Assembly (NCBI GenBank): GCA_023435725.1
Contig: JAEYRD010000141.1
Location: 1 to 38,088 of the forward strand
Direction: 5' to 3'
DNA: 38,088 nucleotides
From: Pseudomonadota bacterium
GTDB taxonomy: Bacteria > Pseudomonadota > Alphaproteobacteria > Rhizobiales > Xanthobacteraceae
Below, piece after piece: positions 16,087 to 24,626 of the stretch (its first letter is position 1; each line of letters begins with the position of its first letter). A program made the position numbers and the translations under genes. The notes under the pieces were generated by a model. That model saw only the letters and a list, made by a program, of their open reading frames with translations, did no database searches and had not been told where the DNA came from.

Positions 16087-17259
16087 ATGACTGGTGCAGT
16101 CCCGCCTGAATTTCCGACGCCCCGGGCCCAGAGCCCGCTCCAGATAGTGCGTCCAAGGTTTCCAAAGACAGGGCAGTTCTTAACCGCTTTTGAGAATGCG
16201 CTGGAAACCGGCCAGGTCACGAACAATTCGCGTTGGGTCGTCGAGTTCGAGGCGCGTTTAAGCGAGTATCTTGGCGTCCCGACCCTTGTTTTCTGCAACG
16301 GCCAGATCGGCATGATGGCCATGCTGAGGGCCGCGGGCATCACCGGCGGCGAAGTGATCGTGCCATCATTCACGTTCAGCGCCACTCCGCATGCCGTCAG
16401 ATGGGTAGGCGCCGAACCGGTATTTGCGGACATTCTTGATGACCAGACCATGCGCCTCGACCCGAGCGATGTGGAGCGCAGGATCACGGACCGTACGGTC
16501 GCCATCCTTGCCGTCGATGCTTATGGGGTCGCCAGCGATTACGCTTCGCTTGCTCGCATAGCCGAGCGCCACAAGCTGAAGTTTCTTGTCGATAGCGCGC
16601 CCTCGTTCGGCACACGCATCAATGGGCAACTGGTGGGAGGCTTCGCAGACGCGCAGATGTTCAGCTTCCACGCCACCAAAGCCTTCTCGACGATGGAAGG
16701 CGGGTGCGTCTGCAGCCACGACCCAGAATTGCTCGCGCGCGTCAAAGCGATGCGCAACTTCGGGCAGGTCGATGGCGCCGACTGTCACGAGGCAGGTTTG
16801 AACGGGAAAATGCTGGAGATATCGGCCATCATCGGCCTCGAGCAACTCAAGACGTTCGAGCAGGCCATTGCGACGCGCCGTCAGGCTGTCGAGCGCATGC
16901 GGATCGGCCTTTCCCAGATTCCTGGCTTGCTCGTGGGGCAAGAGCCCGCAGGTGTAGAAGCGAACTGGCTGTACCTGCCCCTCGTCGTCGACGCCGAGGA
17001 ATTCGGACTCGACCGCGAAGCGCTGGCATCGGCGCTCGAGAAGCACAATGTCTTCGTTCGGAAGTATTACAGCCCGCCCTGCCACCACATGACAGCCTAC
17101 AGTGCGCAGAAAGAGCTGAAATTGGCTGTGACGGAGAGGATCGCCTACAGCGTCATTGCGCTCCCGGTCTACAACGACATGACCGAGGAAGAATGCGATC
17201 TCATCGTTGCAGCCATCCAGCGCGTGCGCCGATCAGCGCAGAACGGAAGCAAGTCTTAG
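16087..17259 (+). CDS. DegT/DnrJ/EryC1-family PLP aminotransferase
   Basis: This is a 390-residue sugar aminotransferase of fold type I. The PLP Schiff-base lysine is Lys198 in SFHATKAFSTMEGG, and Asp169 in LVDSAPSFGT is the usual partner of the PLP ring nitrogen. EVIVPSFTFSATPHAVRW is the typical N-terminal motif. Such enzymes convert nucleotide-linked keto-sugars into amino sugars. The start has CCAGGA upstream. It is followed by a UDP-sugar-type epimerase/dehydratase (56-base gap), the usual pair for making a 3- or 4-amino-deoxy sugar. Confidence 0.92.
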   Translation: MTGAVPPEFPTPRAQSPLQIVRPRFPKTGQFLTAFENALETGQVTNNSRWVVEFEARLSEYLGVPTLVFCNGQIGMMAMLRAAGITGGEVIVPSFTFSATPHAVRWVGAEPVFADILDDQTMRLDPSDVERRITDRTVAILAVDAYGVASDYASLARIAERHKLKFLVDSAPSFGTRINGQLVGGFADAQMFSFHATKAFSTMEGGCVCSHDPELLARVKAMRNFGQVDGADCHEAGLNGKMLEISAIIGLEQLKTFEQAIATRRQAVERMRIGLSQIPGLLVGQEPAGVEANWLYLPLVVDAEEFGLDREALASALEKHNVFVRKYYSPPCHHMTAYSAQKELKLAVTERIAYSVIALPVYNDMTEEECDLIVAAIQRVRRSAQNGSKS

Positions 17260-17315
17260 TCGCAAAAAACAGATCGCACCTCATGCGATGACCCCAAGGA
17301 CATAGAAGTCGACAA

Positions 17316-18344
17316 ATGCAGAAAGTTCTCGTGACTGGAGCCGGAGGCTATATCGGCATTCCCCTGTGCCAGATGCTGGCCCAAAAGGGTTTTTCGGTGG
17401 TTGCGCTCGATCGAGGTTTTTTCGGCAAGGATCGTTTCACGCAGGCGGCTTCCCACCCAAATATCAAGCTGCTCATCGACGACATCCGCACCGTGGACCC
17501 CAAGCAATTCGAGGGCATGGACGCCGTCATCGATCTGGCCGGACTGAGCAACGACGCCTCCGCCGAAATCGATCCCGAACTGACGGTCTCGATCAACCAT
17601 CAGGGGGGCGTTCGTCTGGCTCGCGCGGCTAAACAGGCCGGCGTTCGCCGCTATGTCTATTCGAGTTCAGCATCGGTATACGGCCACGGCCAGGAGGTGG
17701 CGCTCAACGAGCACGCAGCCTGCCGCCCGCAGACGCTGTATGCCGAAAGCAAGCTTCACGTCGAGGACGAGCTGCGCAAGCTGCAAAGCGACACGTTCGA
17801 AACGGTCATCCTGCGCAACAGCACCGTGTTCGGCCTGGCTCCGCGCATGCGCTTCGACCTCGCCATCAACGTCATGACACTACGCGCCTGGAAAGAGCGA
17901 GTCATCTACGTCATGGGAGGCGGCGAGCAGTGGCGGCCGTTCATCCACGTTCATGATGTCTGCCGCGCTCTGATGCTGGGCATCGAGAGCGACGCGTCAG
18001 TCGTGTCCGGGGAAACTTTCAACGTCGGCGGTGACGATCTCAATTATCAGATCAAACAGCTGGCAAACTTCGTCAAGGACGTCATCCCGAATATAGTCAC
18101 CCACACAATCCCGGATGCGACGGACAAGCGAACCTATAATTTGTCCTTTGCCAAGATCATTCAACGCCTGAAATTCGATCCATCCTCCCGCGTACATGAA
18201 GGTATCGTGGAGATAAAACAGGCCCTGGAGCGGGGCGTGGTCAGTGGCGACGACCCCACAACCCATACATTGGGATGGTACCGTGCCCTGATTGACTGGG
18301 AAAAGAGGATCAAGGAGTTGTCGATAAACGGCAAGATATTGTGA
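17316..18344 (+). CDS. NAD-dependent epimerase/dehydratase (extended SDR)
   Basis: This 342-residue protein has the GAGGYIG NAD-binding glycine motif (8-14), the YSSSASVYG catalytic Ser region (115-123) and the YAESK Tyr142/Lys146 pair. It belongs to the GalE/RmlB-like nucleotide-sugar epimerase and dehydratase group; 4,6-dehydratase or epimerase activity cannot be separated by eye, but the group fits supply of a keto-sugar to the DegT enzyme upstream. Its stop is only five bases from the stop of the convergent GT-C gene, with no room for a terminator, so transcripts may run into each other. Confidence 0.9.
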   Translation: MQKVLVTGAGGYIGIPLCQMLAQKGFSVVALDRGFFGKDRFTQAASHPNIKLLIDDIRTVDPKQFEGMDAVIDLAGLSNDASAEIDPELTVSINHQGGVRLARAAKQAGVRRYVYSSSASVYGHGQEVALNEHAACRPQTLYAESKLHVEDELRKLQSDTFETVILRNSTVFGLAPRMRFDLAINVMTLRAWKERVIYVMGGGEQWRPFIHVHDVCRALMLGIESDASVVSGETFNVGGDDLNYQIKQLANFVKDVIPNIVTHTIPDATDKRTYNLSFAKIIQRLKFDPSSRVHEGIVEIKQALERGVVSGDDPTTHTLGWYRALIDWEKRIKELSINGKIL

Positions 18345-18349
18345 GGCCG

Positions 18350-19855
18350 CTACCGCGCTTCGGGCGGCGGCGAGCGGTCTAGCACGTCGCCCCTGGCGCC
18401 TTCGAGCAGATCGACGGCGTAGGTCTCGACGACGAGCGGCCCGCGCTTGCGCTGTAACTCCGCGACGCGCGTCACCTGCGCAAAGAGGTCGTTGAGGAAC
18501 GAGTGGCCGTCGGGACGCAGCTCATCGACATAGAGCAGCTTGCCCGCAAGCAGATTCGGATCGGGCTCGGGCACGTTGACCCAACGGATGCGCTGGTTCT
18601 GCTGCACCACGCAGGTGCCGCGCGGCAGATAGAAGGCGAGCCAACCCGTGGTGCCGTAATCCGGCGCAAGCACGCAGGTCGCACCGTTGCGCACGCGCAC
18701 GGCCTCGATCTCGGCCGCGAGCTCGCGCCAGCCAACGCCGACGCTACGCACGGTCGCATCGCGGCGATGGCCGGACAGCCAGCCGGTGTTGGCCTGCACG
18801 ATCAGGGCGGCAAACATCACGATACCGACGGGCGCGGCCCAGCGCAGGCAGAAGTCCGCCAGGCGCCGCTCGCGCGGCTTCCACTGCACGAGAGTGGCGG
18901 CGGCGGCCGCAGCGACGACGAAGGGCGGATAGACCGGCGCGAACCAGTTGGCCTCGACGCGCGCATGCAGCGAATGCCAGACGAAATAGGCGACGATGGT
19001 CCAGAACATCGTCTCGATCAGCACGCGCGAGGCGAGCGCGCCGGCCCTGCGCCAGGTCAGCGCATGCAGGCCCATCGCGCCGAGGATGAAGACGAGCGGT
19101 GTTGCGAACGCGATCTGGGTCGGGATCAGCTCGGCGATGAAAACGGGGCGGAAATCCTCGATCTTCGCGCGCCCGAGCTGCTTGGCGAACGAGACCCATT
19201 GATGATCCGCATTCCAGAGGATCACCGGAGAGAACAGCGCCAGGGCAACGAGGCCGCCGAGATAGGGCCAGGGTGAGAGAAACCAGCGCCTGAGTTTCGG
19301 CACCGCCGCGAGCCAGATCAGGATCGCAGCGCCAAAGAACATCGCGGTGTATTTCGACAACAGCGCCGCGCCGACCGCTGCGCCGACTGCGAGCCACCAG
19401 ACGCCGCGATCGGTTTCCAGGACCTTTGCGAGAAAGAACAGCACGAAGCTGGAGGCAACCAGGAGCGGCGCATCCGGCGTCACGATCAGCGTGCCGATGG
19501 AGACCATCATCGTCACGTTGAGCAGGATGGCGCCGGTCGCGGCCACGCGCGCGCCGCCGAACAGGATCGCGGCAGAGCGATAGACTGCATAGCTCATCGG
19601 CAGCGCGAGCAGGATCGAGACCAGGCGGACGCCGAGCTCGGTATCGCCGGCGATCATGGTGCCGGCACGGATCACATAGGCGACCATCGGCGGGTGGTCG
19701 TAATAACCTCCCGCCAGGCTCTTCGACCACATCCAGTAGTAGGCTTCGTCGAAGGTGATCGGCGTGAAAGCAGCCGCGACGAGGCGCAAGCCAACCAGTG
19801 CGAGAATCACCAGCGCCGTGTTCCGGACGATCCGCGCGTCAGCCCCGCCCATCAC
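18350..19855 (-). CDS. GT-C glycosyltransferase (GT39/PMT_2, ArnT-like)
   Basis: This 501-residue integral membrane protein has roughly 8-10 TM segments. The N-terminal loop FDEAYYWMWSKSLAGGYYDHPP holds the Asp36-Glu37 pair typical of GT-C enzymes, which transfer sugars from polyprenyl-phosphate donors to protein or lipid A. The C-terminal about 150 residues are a soluble periplasmic domain. GTG (19855) or the next-codon ATG (19852) is the start, with GAGGA upstream. It lies 16 bases downstream of the GT2-GtrA gene, forming an operon in which GT2 would make the donor. Bradyrhizobium lipid A carries mannose, so lipid A mannosylation is a fair guess. A truncated relative of its 3' end is at 10274-10369. 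Confidence 0.9.
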   Translation of the reverse strand: MMGGADARIVRNTALVILALVGLRLVAAAFTPITFDEAYYWMWSKSLAGGYYDHPPMVAYVIRAGTMIAGDTELGVRLVSILLALPMSYAVYRSAAILFGGARVAATGAILLNVTMMVSIGTLIVTPDAPLLVASSFVLFFLAKVLETDRGVWWLAVGAAVGAALLSKYTAMFFGAAILIWLAAVPKLRRWFLSPWPYLGGLVALALFSPVILWNADHQWVSFAKQLGRAKIEDFRPVFIAELIPTQIAFATPLVFILGAMGLHALTWRRAGALASRVLIETMFWTIVAYFVWHSLHARVEANWFAPVYPPFVVAAAAAATLVQWKPRERRLADFCLRWAAPVGIVMFAALIVQANTGWLSGHRRDATVRSVGVGWRELAAEIEAVRVRNGATCVLAPDYGTTGWLAFYLPRGTCVVQQNQRIRWVNVPEPDPNLLAGKLLYVDELRPDGHSFLNDLFAQVTRVAELQRKRGPLVVETYAVDLLEGARGDVLDRSPPPEAR

Positions 19856-19871
19856 CGGTTTCCTCGGCGCG

Positions 19872-21005
19872 CTATTTCTTGCGCCAGACGAACAGTCCGG
19901 ACATCGCGTAGTTCCACACCACGCCCATCAGCGCACCAGCCATGCCGGCCAGCCACCAGATCGGCTCCTGGTCGTAGACGGAGAAGGCGACGCCGACATT
20001 GGCGAGCAGCCCGACACTACACACGATGTAGAACGCGATCAGGCCGCGCAGCAGCGCAAAGCCCTTCAGCCTCTGGTCGCGATAGGTGAGGAAGTTGTTG
20101 AGGATGAAATTGCTGGTCATCGCGACGAGCGCGCCAGTGGCCTGCGCCTCCGCGAACGGCACCTTGATCACTTCAAGCGCGATGAACAGCGTGGTCAGAT
20201 GCACTACCAGGCCGAGGCCGCCGACCATCGCGAACAGGATGAAGCGCAGCGAGACGATGTCGTTGGTCAGCTTGGCCAGCACCAGGCCAAGGAAGTCGAG
20301 CGCCACCATGGAGTCAAGCTTGCTCTCGCCGTGCTGGCGGGCGCCGAAAGTGTAGGGAACCTCGACCGCGCGCAACGTGCCGTGCGCGGTGGCGACGAGA
20401 TCGAGCAGGATCTTGAAGCCGTGCACCGACAGTTCTGGCGCGAGTTGCTCGAAACGATCGCGACGGACCATGAAGAAGCCGCTCATGGGATCGGCGATCT
20501 CGACCCGCAGCATCTTCTTTGCGACTTCGGTCGCCAGCGCGCTGGCGCCGGCGCGTTGCTTGTTGAAACCTTCGCTCTTGTAGCCCTCGATGTAGCGGCT
20601 GCCGACGACGAGATCGGCCTGCCCGCCCACGAGCAGCGACAGCATCTTCGGCAGTTGCGTCTCGTCATGCTGGAGGTCGGCGTCGATCACCGCCGCATAG
20701 GGCGCGCTGGAGGCCAGGATGCCCTCGATGCAGGCGCCCGACAGGCCGCGGCGGCCGATGCGGCGTACACAGCGCACGCGGTTGTCGCGCTGGGCCAGCG
20801 CGCGCACGACGTCCCAGGTGCCGTCGGGCGAATTGTCGTCGACGAACACGACTTCCCAGGCGATGCCGGCCAGCACCGTCTCCAGGCGCCGGTACAGCAC
20901 CGTGACATTGTCGCGCTCGTTGAAGGTCGGGACGACGACCGACAATACCGGCGCCTCGTGAGCCTGTGGCGGGCTGCCGAGGCCCGGTCTGATCGCTTCA
21001 TTCAT
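19872..21005 (-). CDS. GT2 polyprenyl-phosphate sugar synthase fused to a GtrA-like membrane domain
   Basis: This 377-residue protein has a DPM1-like GT2 domain (about 20-240): VVPTFNERDNV, VFVDDNSPDG with Asp56/Asp57, and DADLQHDE with Asp108 and Asp110 for the metal-bound nucleotide sugar. A GtrA-like four-TM domain follows (about 250-375). The GT2 part would load mannose or another sugar onto polyprenyl phosphate, and the GtrA part may help flip the lipid-linked sugar. The product would feed the GT-C enzyme encoded directly downstream. No promoter is obvious in the 258 bp upstream. Confidence 0.92.
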   Translation of the reverse strand: MNEAIRPGLGSPPQAHEAPVLSVVVPTFNERDNVTVLYRRLETVLAGIAWEVVFVDDNSPDGTWDVVRALAQRDNRVRCVRRIGRRGLSGACIEGILASSAPYAAVIDADLQHDETQLPKMLSLLVGGQADLVVGSRYIEGYKSEGFNKQRAGASALATEVAKKMLRVEIADPMSGFFMVRRDRFEQLAPELSVHGFKILLDLVATAHGTLRAVEVPYTFGARQHGESKLDSMVALDFLGLVLAKLTNDIVSLRFILFAMVGGLGLVVHLTTLFIALEVIKVPFAEAQATGALVAMTSNFILNNFLTYRDQRLKGFALLRGLIAFYIVCSVGLLANVGVAFSVYDQEPIWWLAGMAGALMGVVWNYAMSGLFVWRKK

Positions 21006-21263
21006 GACGGCAGCGTATATCTGCCGCGTCCTGTGCTGCCAAGATCTTGCGCTGCCAAGCCGGGGGTCTCGGGGGAGCGGCCCAAAAGGGGCCCTAAAAT
21101 GCCAACGACCCCGGAATGTCGAACCGCGCGTACATCCGGCGCAGGCTCAAGCTATTCCAAGGTCGTTCCGGCGCCGGAGCTCATCGCTCGACGTCGCCGT
21201 TGGAACACAGATAGGAACGGCAAAACCGCTTTGCAAGGGGGCGAAAGAGGCCTTTTCGGGCCT

Positions 21264-21467
21264 TTATTGGTTGGGCACTTCGCGGATCACCGGGCCTCGC
21301 GGCGCCGGAGCGGCAGGGGCTGCGGGCGCCGCGGCAGGGGCAGGCTCGACTTTCGCCGGCTTGGGTGGCTTGCCATACTGGCCGATGGGCCCGAAGACGA
21401 CGGCGATCGCAAGCACGATCGCCGCGACGATCGCGCCCAGAATGCCACCCACCGACTCAGACGACAT
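21264..21467 (-). CDS. Small membrane protein with an Ala/Pro-rich tail
   Basis: I do not recognise this 67-residue protein. It has one TM segment (about 7-28, GGILGAIVAAIVLAIAVVFG) and a Pro/Ala-rich C-terminal half (KPPKPAKVEPAPAAAP ...). The purine-rich AGGGGTGG upstream of the ATG at 21467 is a plausible ribosome site. A small AGGCC stem-loop at 21247-21265 overlaps the stop and could terminate it. The low-complexity tail weakens the case for coding, but similar small proteins are common in this group. Function unknown. Confidence 0.55.
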   Translation of the reverse strand: MSSESVGGILGAIVAAIVLAIAVVFGPIGQYGKPPKPAKVEPAPAAAPAAPAAPAPRGPVIREVPNQ

Positions 21468-21557
21468 GGAAACCCACCCCTGTTCCAGATGCGGTCAGTG
21501 ATACCATGGATGAGCGCGCAGCCGGAAGGGCTCCCGGCCGGCATCGGCTAACGGGGG

Positions 21558-21923
21558 CTACTTCTGTGGCGGCCTGTGCTTGACGAAGGCCGTCACGATG
21601 TCCTTCTGCGCCGACTCGACCGCCCTGTTCGCGGTGGCGAGATGGGCGCCGGCGTCGATGTCCGGATACTGCGTGGTGAGATAGTCGAGCAACGCGACCC
21701 GGTAATATTGCCGCTCCGACGGACAGGCACCGGCGACCGAGCGGCCAAAATCCCGTTCCGACAGACCCTGATTGCTGTCGCGCGAATATTCCCGCGCCAG
21801 GCAACGCCAGTAATCGTCGCGGCCCTGCATGGCGAGCTTCTGCGCGCCCTTGGCATCGTCATCGTCAGCCATGGCAGCAGATGTCATCACGACGAGCGCC
21901 GCTCCCACCATCAGCATCCGCAT
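21558..21923 (-). CDS. Small secreted protein, function unknown
   Basis: This 121-residue protein has a signal peptide (MRMLMVGAALVVMTSAAMA, cleavage before DDDDAKG). The mature part is charged and probably helical, with two Cys about 27 residues apart (RCLAREY and GACPSE) that may form a disulfide. A strong AAGGAGA ribosome site lies just before the ATG at 21923, which decides the start against an open extension to 21983. It is divergent from the DUF72 gene. I do not recognise the family. Confidence 0.75.
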   Translation of the reverse strand: MRMLMVGAALVVMTSAAMADDDDAKGAQKLAMQGRDDYWRCLAREYSRDSNQGLSERDFGRSVAGACPSERQYYRVALLDYLTTQYPDIDAGAHLATANRAVESAQKDIVTAFVKHRPPQK

Positions 21924-22003
21924 GTTGTTCTCCTTCTTCGCGGGTCCCGTCGCGAGCTTAGACGGGACGGGCCAACTGGCCAATCACATCTGGTTTGACT
22001 AGG

Positions 22004-22864
22004 ATGATCGCTCTCCCCTTCCCGTCGATGCGAGATTCTCCCGTGGCCAAAGCAAAAACCGCGTCCAAGAAATCCGGCAACATCTTCATCGGCATCGGCG
22101 GCTGGACCTTCGAGCCCTGGCGCGGCGTGTTCTATCCGGAGAAGCTGACGCAGGCGAATGAGCTGTCCTACGCTGCGTCGAAACTGACCTCGATCGAGAT
22201 CAACGGCACCTATTACGGCTCGCAGAAGCCAGAGAGCTTTCGCAAATGGGCGAGCGAGGTGCCCGATGGCTTCGTGTTCTCGGTGAAGGGGCCGCGCTTC
22301 GCCACCAACCGCCGCGTGCTCGCCGAGGCCGGCGATTCCATCAAGCGGTTCTATGATTCCGGCGTGCTGGAGCTCGGCGACCGCCTCGGGCCCGTGCTGT
22401 GGCAATTCGCGCCGACGAAAAAATTCGACGGCGCCGATTTCGGCAAGTTCCTGGAGCTGCTGCCGCGCAAGCTCGAGGGACGCGCGCTGCGTCATGTCGT
22501 CGAAGTCCGCCACGACAGTTTTTGCACGCCCGACTTCGTCGCGCTGATCCGCGAATTCGAAACGCCTGTCGTGTTCGCCGAGCACGGCAAATATCCGGCG
22601 ATCGCCGACGTCGCCGGCGATTTCGTCTATGCGCGGCTGCAGAAGGGCAATGACGAGATCAAGACCTGCTATCCGCCGAAGCAGCTCGACGCCTGGGCTG
22701 AGCGCTTGCAGGCCTGGGCCGACGGTGGTGAACCCGACGATTTGCCGAAAGTTGACAAGGCCAAGCCGAAGAAGGAGCCGCGCGACGTGTTCGCCTACGT
22801 CATCCACGAGGGCAAGGTGCGCGCACCAGCCGGTGCCATGGAACTGATCGCGCGGGTGAGCTGA
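22004..22864 (+). CDS. DUF72-family protein
   Basis: This protein of about 286 residues belongs to the DUF72 family (YecE type), a TIM-barrel-like fold with no firmly established function. Typical stretches are IFIGIGGWTFEPWRGVFYPEK, the YYGSQKPESFRKWASEVPDGF region, VLWQFAPT and VVFAEHG. The start is uncertain: TTG 21995, ATG 22004, ATG 22028 and GTG 22043 are all in frame and none has a good ribosome site. The family region begins after all of them. It lies eight bases upstream of a DUF488 gene, a recurrent partner. Confidence 0.85.
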   Translation: MIALPFPSMRDSPVAKAKTASKKSGNIFIGIGGWTFEPWRGVFYPEKLTQANELSYAASKLTSIEINGTYYGSQKPESFRKWASEVPDGFVFSVKGPRFATNRRVLAEAGDSIKRFYDSGVLELGDRLGPVLWQFAPTKKFDGADFGKFLELLPRKLEGRALRHVVEVRHDSFCTPDFVALIREFETPVVFAEHGKYPAIADVAGDFVYARLQKGNDEIKTCYPPKQLDAWAERLQAWADGGEPDDLPKVDKAKPKKEPRDVFAYVIHEGKVRAPAGAMELIARVS

Positions 22865-22872
22865 GGTGCCCC

Positions 22873-23334
22873 ATGGCAAAGGCGAACAAGCTCTTCACCA
22901 TCGGCTATGAGCAGACCCCGCCCAAGGCCGTGCTGGACGAGCTGGAGCAGTCCGGCGTCAAGCTCGTGGTCGACGTGCGTGCGGTGACCTCCTCGCGTCG
23001 GCCGGGTTTTTCCAAGAAGCAGCTTTCCGCGGGGCTCGACGAGCGCGGCATCGCCTATGTCCATCTCGCTGCGCTCGGCACGCCCAAGGAAGGCCGCCTC
23101 GCCGCCCGCAGCGGCCAGCACGACGTGCTCGAGAAGATCTACGCGAAGCACCTGAAGACGCCACAGGCCAGGGAAGAGATGGACGAACTCTCGGCACTGG
23201 TGAAGAAGGCCGGCCCGGTCTGCCTGCTCTGCTACGAGCGCGACCACACCCACTGTCATCGCCAGATGATCGCGGAGATCATCGAGGAACGGAATGGTGT
23301 GGCGGTGAAGAATCTGGCGGGGCGGCAGGTGTAG
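22873..23334 (+). CDS. DUF488-family protein
   Basis: This 153-residue protein belongs to DUF488. It shows the FTIGYEQ N-terminus, LVVDVRAVTSSRRPGFSKKQL with a conserved basic patch, and the C-terminal CLLCYERDHTHCHRQMIAE with Cys and His residues that look like a metal or catalytic site. The biochemical role is unknown. The eight-base gap makes it co-transcribed with the DUF72 gene. A palindromic intergenic repeat follows. Confidence 0.88.
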   Translation: MAKANKLFTIGYEQTPPKAVLDELEQSGVKLVVDVRAVTSSRRPGFSKKQLSAGLDERGIAYVHLAALGTPKEGRLAARSGQHDVLEKIYAKHLKTPQAREEMDELSALVKKAGPVCLLCYERDHTHCHRQMIAEIIEERNGVAVKNLAGRQV

Positions 23335-23376
23335 CTCTCTCGTCTGGAAGCGCGAATCCTGCCCCAAATCTAACTC

Positions 23377-23482
23377 TCGTCATTCCGGGGCGCGCGTAGC
23401 GCGAGCCCGGAATCCATTTTGCCGCAGAGTAGGTGGATGAATGGATTCCGGGCTCAGCGCTTCGCGCTGCCCCGGAATGACA
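23377..23482. repeat. Two-armed palindromic intergenic repeat
   Basis: Left arm 23377-23418 (CGTCATTCCGGGGCGCGCG ... GCCCGGAATCCAT) and inverted right arm 23441-23481 are separated by about 22 bases. It lies between the DUF488 stop and the convergent PhzF-family gene and could fold into one long hairpin in RNA. Confidence 0.85.
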
Positions 23483-23514
23483 GGTAGAGAAAGCTTGCCC
23501 GAACAGCGAAGGGC

Positions 23515-24429
23515 CTACCCCTCCCCCGCGAGCCGGAACGTCCCCTCCATCATCTGCACGCAGCTGCCGCCGACATGGGCGGAGACGATGTTGCCGTCCT
23601 GCTTGTGCACGCGGGTCAGGAGGATACTCGGCCGGCCCATGTCAAAGCCCTGGCCGATGGTGAGCTTCAACTCGCCGCCGCGAGTCGAATCGAGATCGGC
23701 GAACAACGCAGCGGCTGCGACGGTCGCACTGCCGGTGGCGGGGTCCTCGATCAGCCCGCTGGCGCCGGGGAAGAACATCCGCGCCTGAAGTTCGCAAGGC
23801 GCCTCCGTCGCCGGTACGTCGCGTGTGTAGAAGTAAACCGAGAACGCACCGTCACGCGGCAGCATACGGCCGAATGCCGGGGCGTCGGGCTTTGCCCGCC
23901 GCACGGCCTCGCGCGAACGCACCTCCGCCACCACGAACGGCGTTCCGACGCCGACCACCTGCGGGGCGTGGCGGTCGGTCGCGATGTCGTCCGGTGTCAA
24001 GGAGATGCAGGCGGCGACCTCCTCGGCGGAAAGCTGCGCAAGCCGCGACAGCGGCTGCGGCGCGGTGAGCTCGGTGCTGATCACCCGGCCCTGCTCCCGT
24101 ACGATGTCGACGGGGACCAACCCGGCCTTCTCCTCGAACAGAAGGCGTGGCTTCGGCTCCTTCGCCATCGTTGCCAGCACAAAGGCGGTGCCGACATTGG
24201 GATGGCCGGCAAAGGGCAGCTCCCTGACCGGGGTGAAGATCCGCACCTCTGCATCATCGGCCTTGTCGCGCGGCGGCAGCACGAAAGTCGTCTCGGAATA
24301 GTTGAACTCGGTCGCGATGGCCTGCATCTGCCGTGTCGAGAGCCCGATGGCGTCGAGCACCACGGCGAGCTGGTTGCCGCCGAAGGCGCGGTCGGTGAAC
24401 ACGTCGACGGTGATGTAGCGGCGCTGCAT
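23515..24429 (-). CDS. PhzF-family isomerase/epimerase-fold protein
   Basis: This 304-residue protein has the DAP-epimerase-like PhzF fold. Typical motifs are DVFTDRAFGGNQLAVV, FNYSETTFVLP with the catalytic Glu46, ELPFAGHPNVGTA and EDPATGSATVAAAA. PhzF of phenazine synthesis isomerises a dihydroxyanthranilate, but most members in genomes without phenazine genes have unknown substrates, as here. The ATG at 24429 has a GAGGAAG site at good spacing; a GTG two codons upstream is also open. It is monocistronic. Confidence 0.9.
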   Translation of the reverse strand: MQRRYITVDVFTDRAFGGNQLAVVLDAIGLSTRQMQAIATEFNYSETTFVLPPRDKADDAEVRIFTPVRELPFAGHPNVGTAFVLATMAKEPKPRLLFEEKAGLVPVDIVREQGRVISTELTAPQPLSRLAQLSAEEVAACISLTPDDIATDRHAPQVVGVGTPFVVAEVRSREAVRRAKPDAPAFGRMLPRDGAFSVYFYTRDVPATEAPCELQARMFFPGASGLIEDPATGSATVAAAALFADLDSTRGGELKLTIGQGFDMGRPSILLTRVHKQDGNIVSAHVGGSCVQMMEGTFRLAGEG

Positions 24430-24581
24430 CGTCACTTCCTCATGCCAATCGCGGCCACGACCGACCGCATCGCCGGCAGTCTACAAGCCGGCGATATGGC
24501 TCGTCATGCCCCAAAATTCGGAGCATTCGGAGCAATCGCGATGACGTGTTGGAAGCTGAGACGCTGCAGCAGTACGCGACA

Positions 24582-24608
24582 CCGGGCTGGCGGATCTCAC
24601 CAGCCCGG
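24582..24608 (-). terminator. Stem-loop downstream of the small secreted protein gene
   Basis: CCGGGCTGG (24582-24590) and CCAGCCCGG (24600-24608) form a perfect 9-bp stem with a 9-base loop, 19 bases past the stop of the leftward gene at 24627. No T-run, so termination is only likely. Confidence 0.45.
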
Positions 24609-24626
24609 CTTCGTCTGCCGCGATCG

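Noticed and set aside
10600..18344. Island as an integrative element
   Set aside because: No integrase, transposase, tRNA or short direct repeats at the edges; recombination at the glycosyltransferase gene explains the borders better.
19755..21551. Long plus-strand frame of nearly 600 codons opposite the GT2-GtrA gene
   Set aside because: No domain is recognisable, and it is explained by the codon bias of the minus-strand gene.
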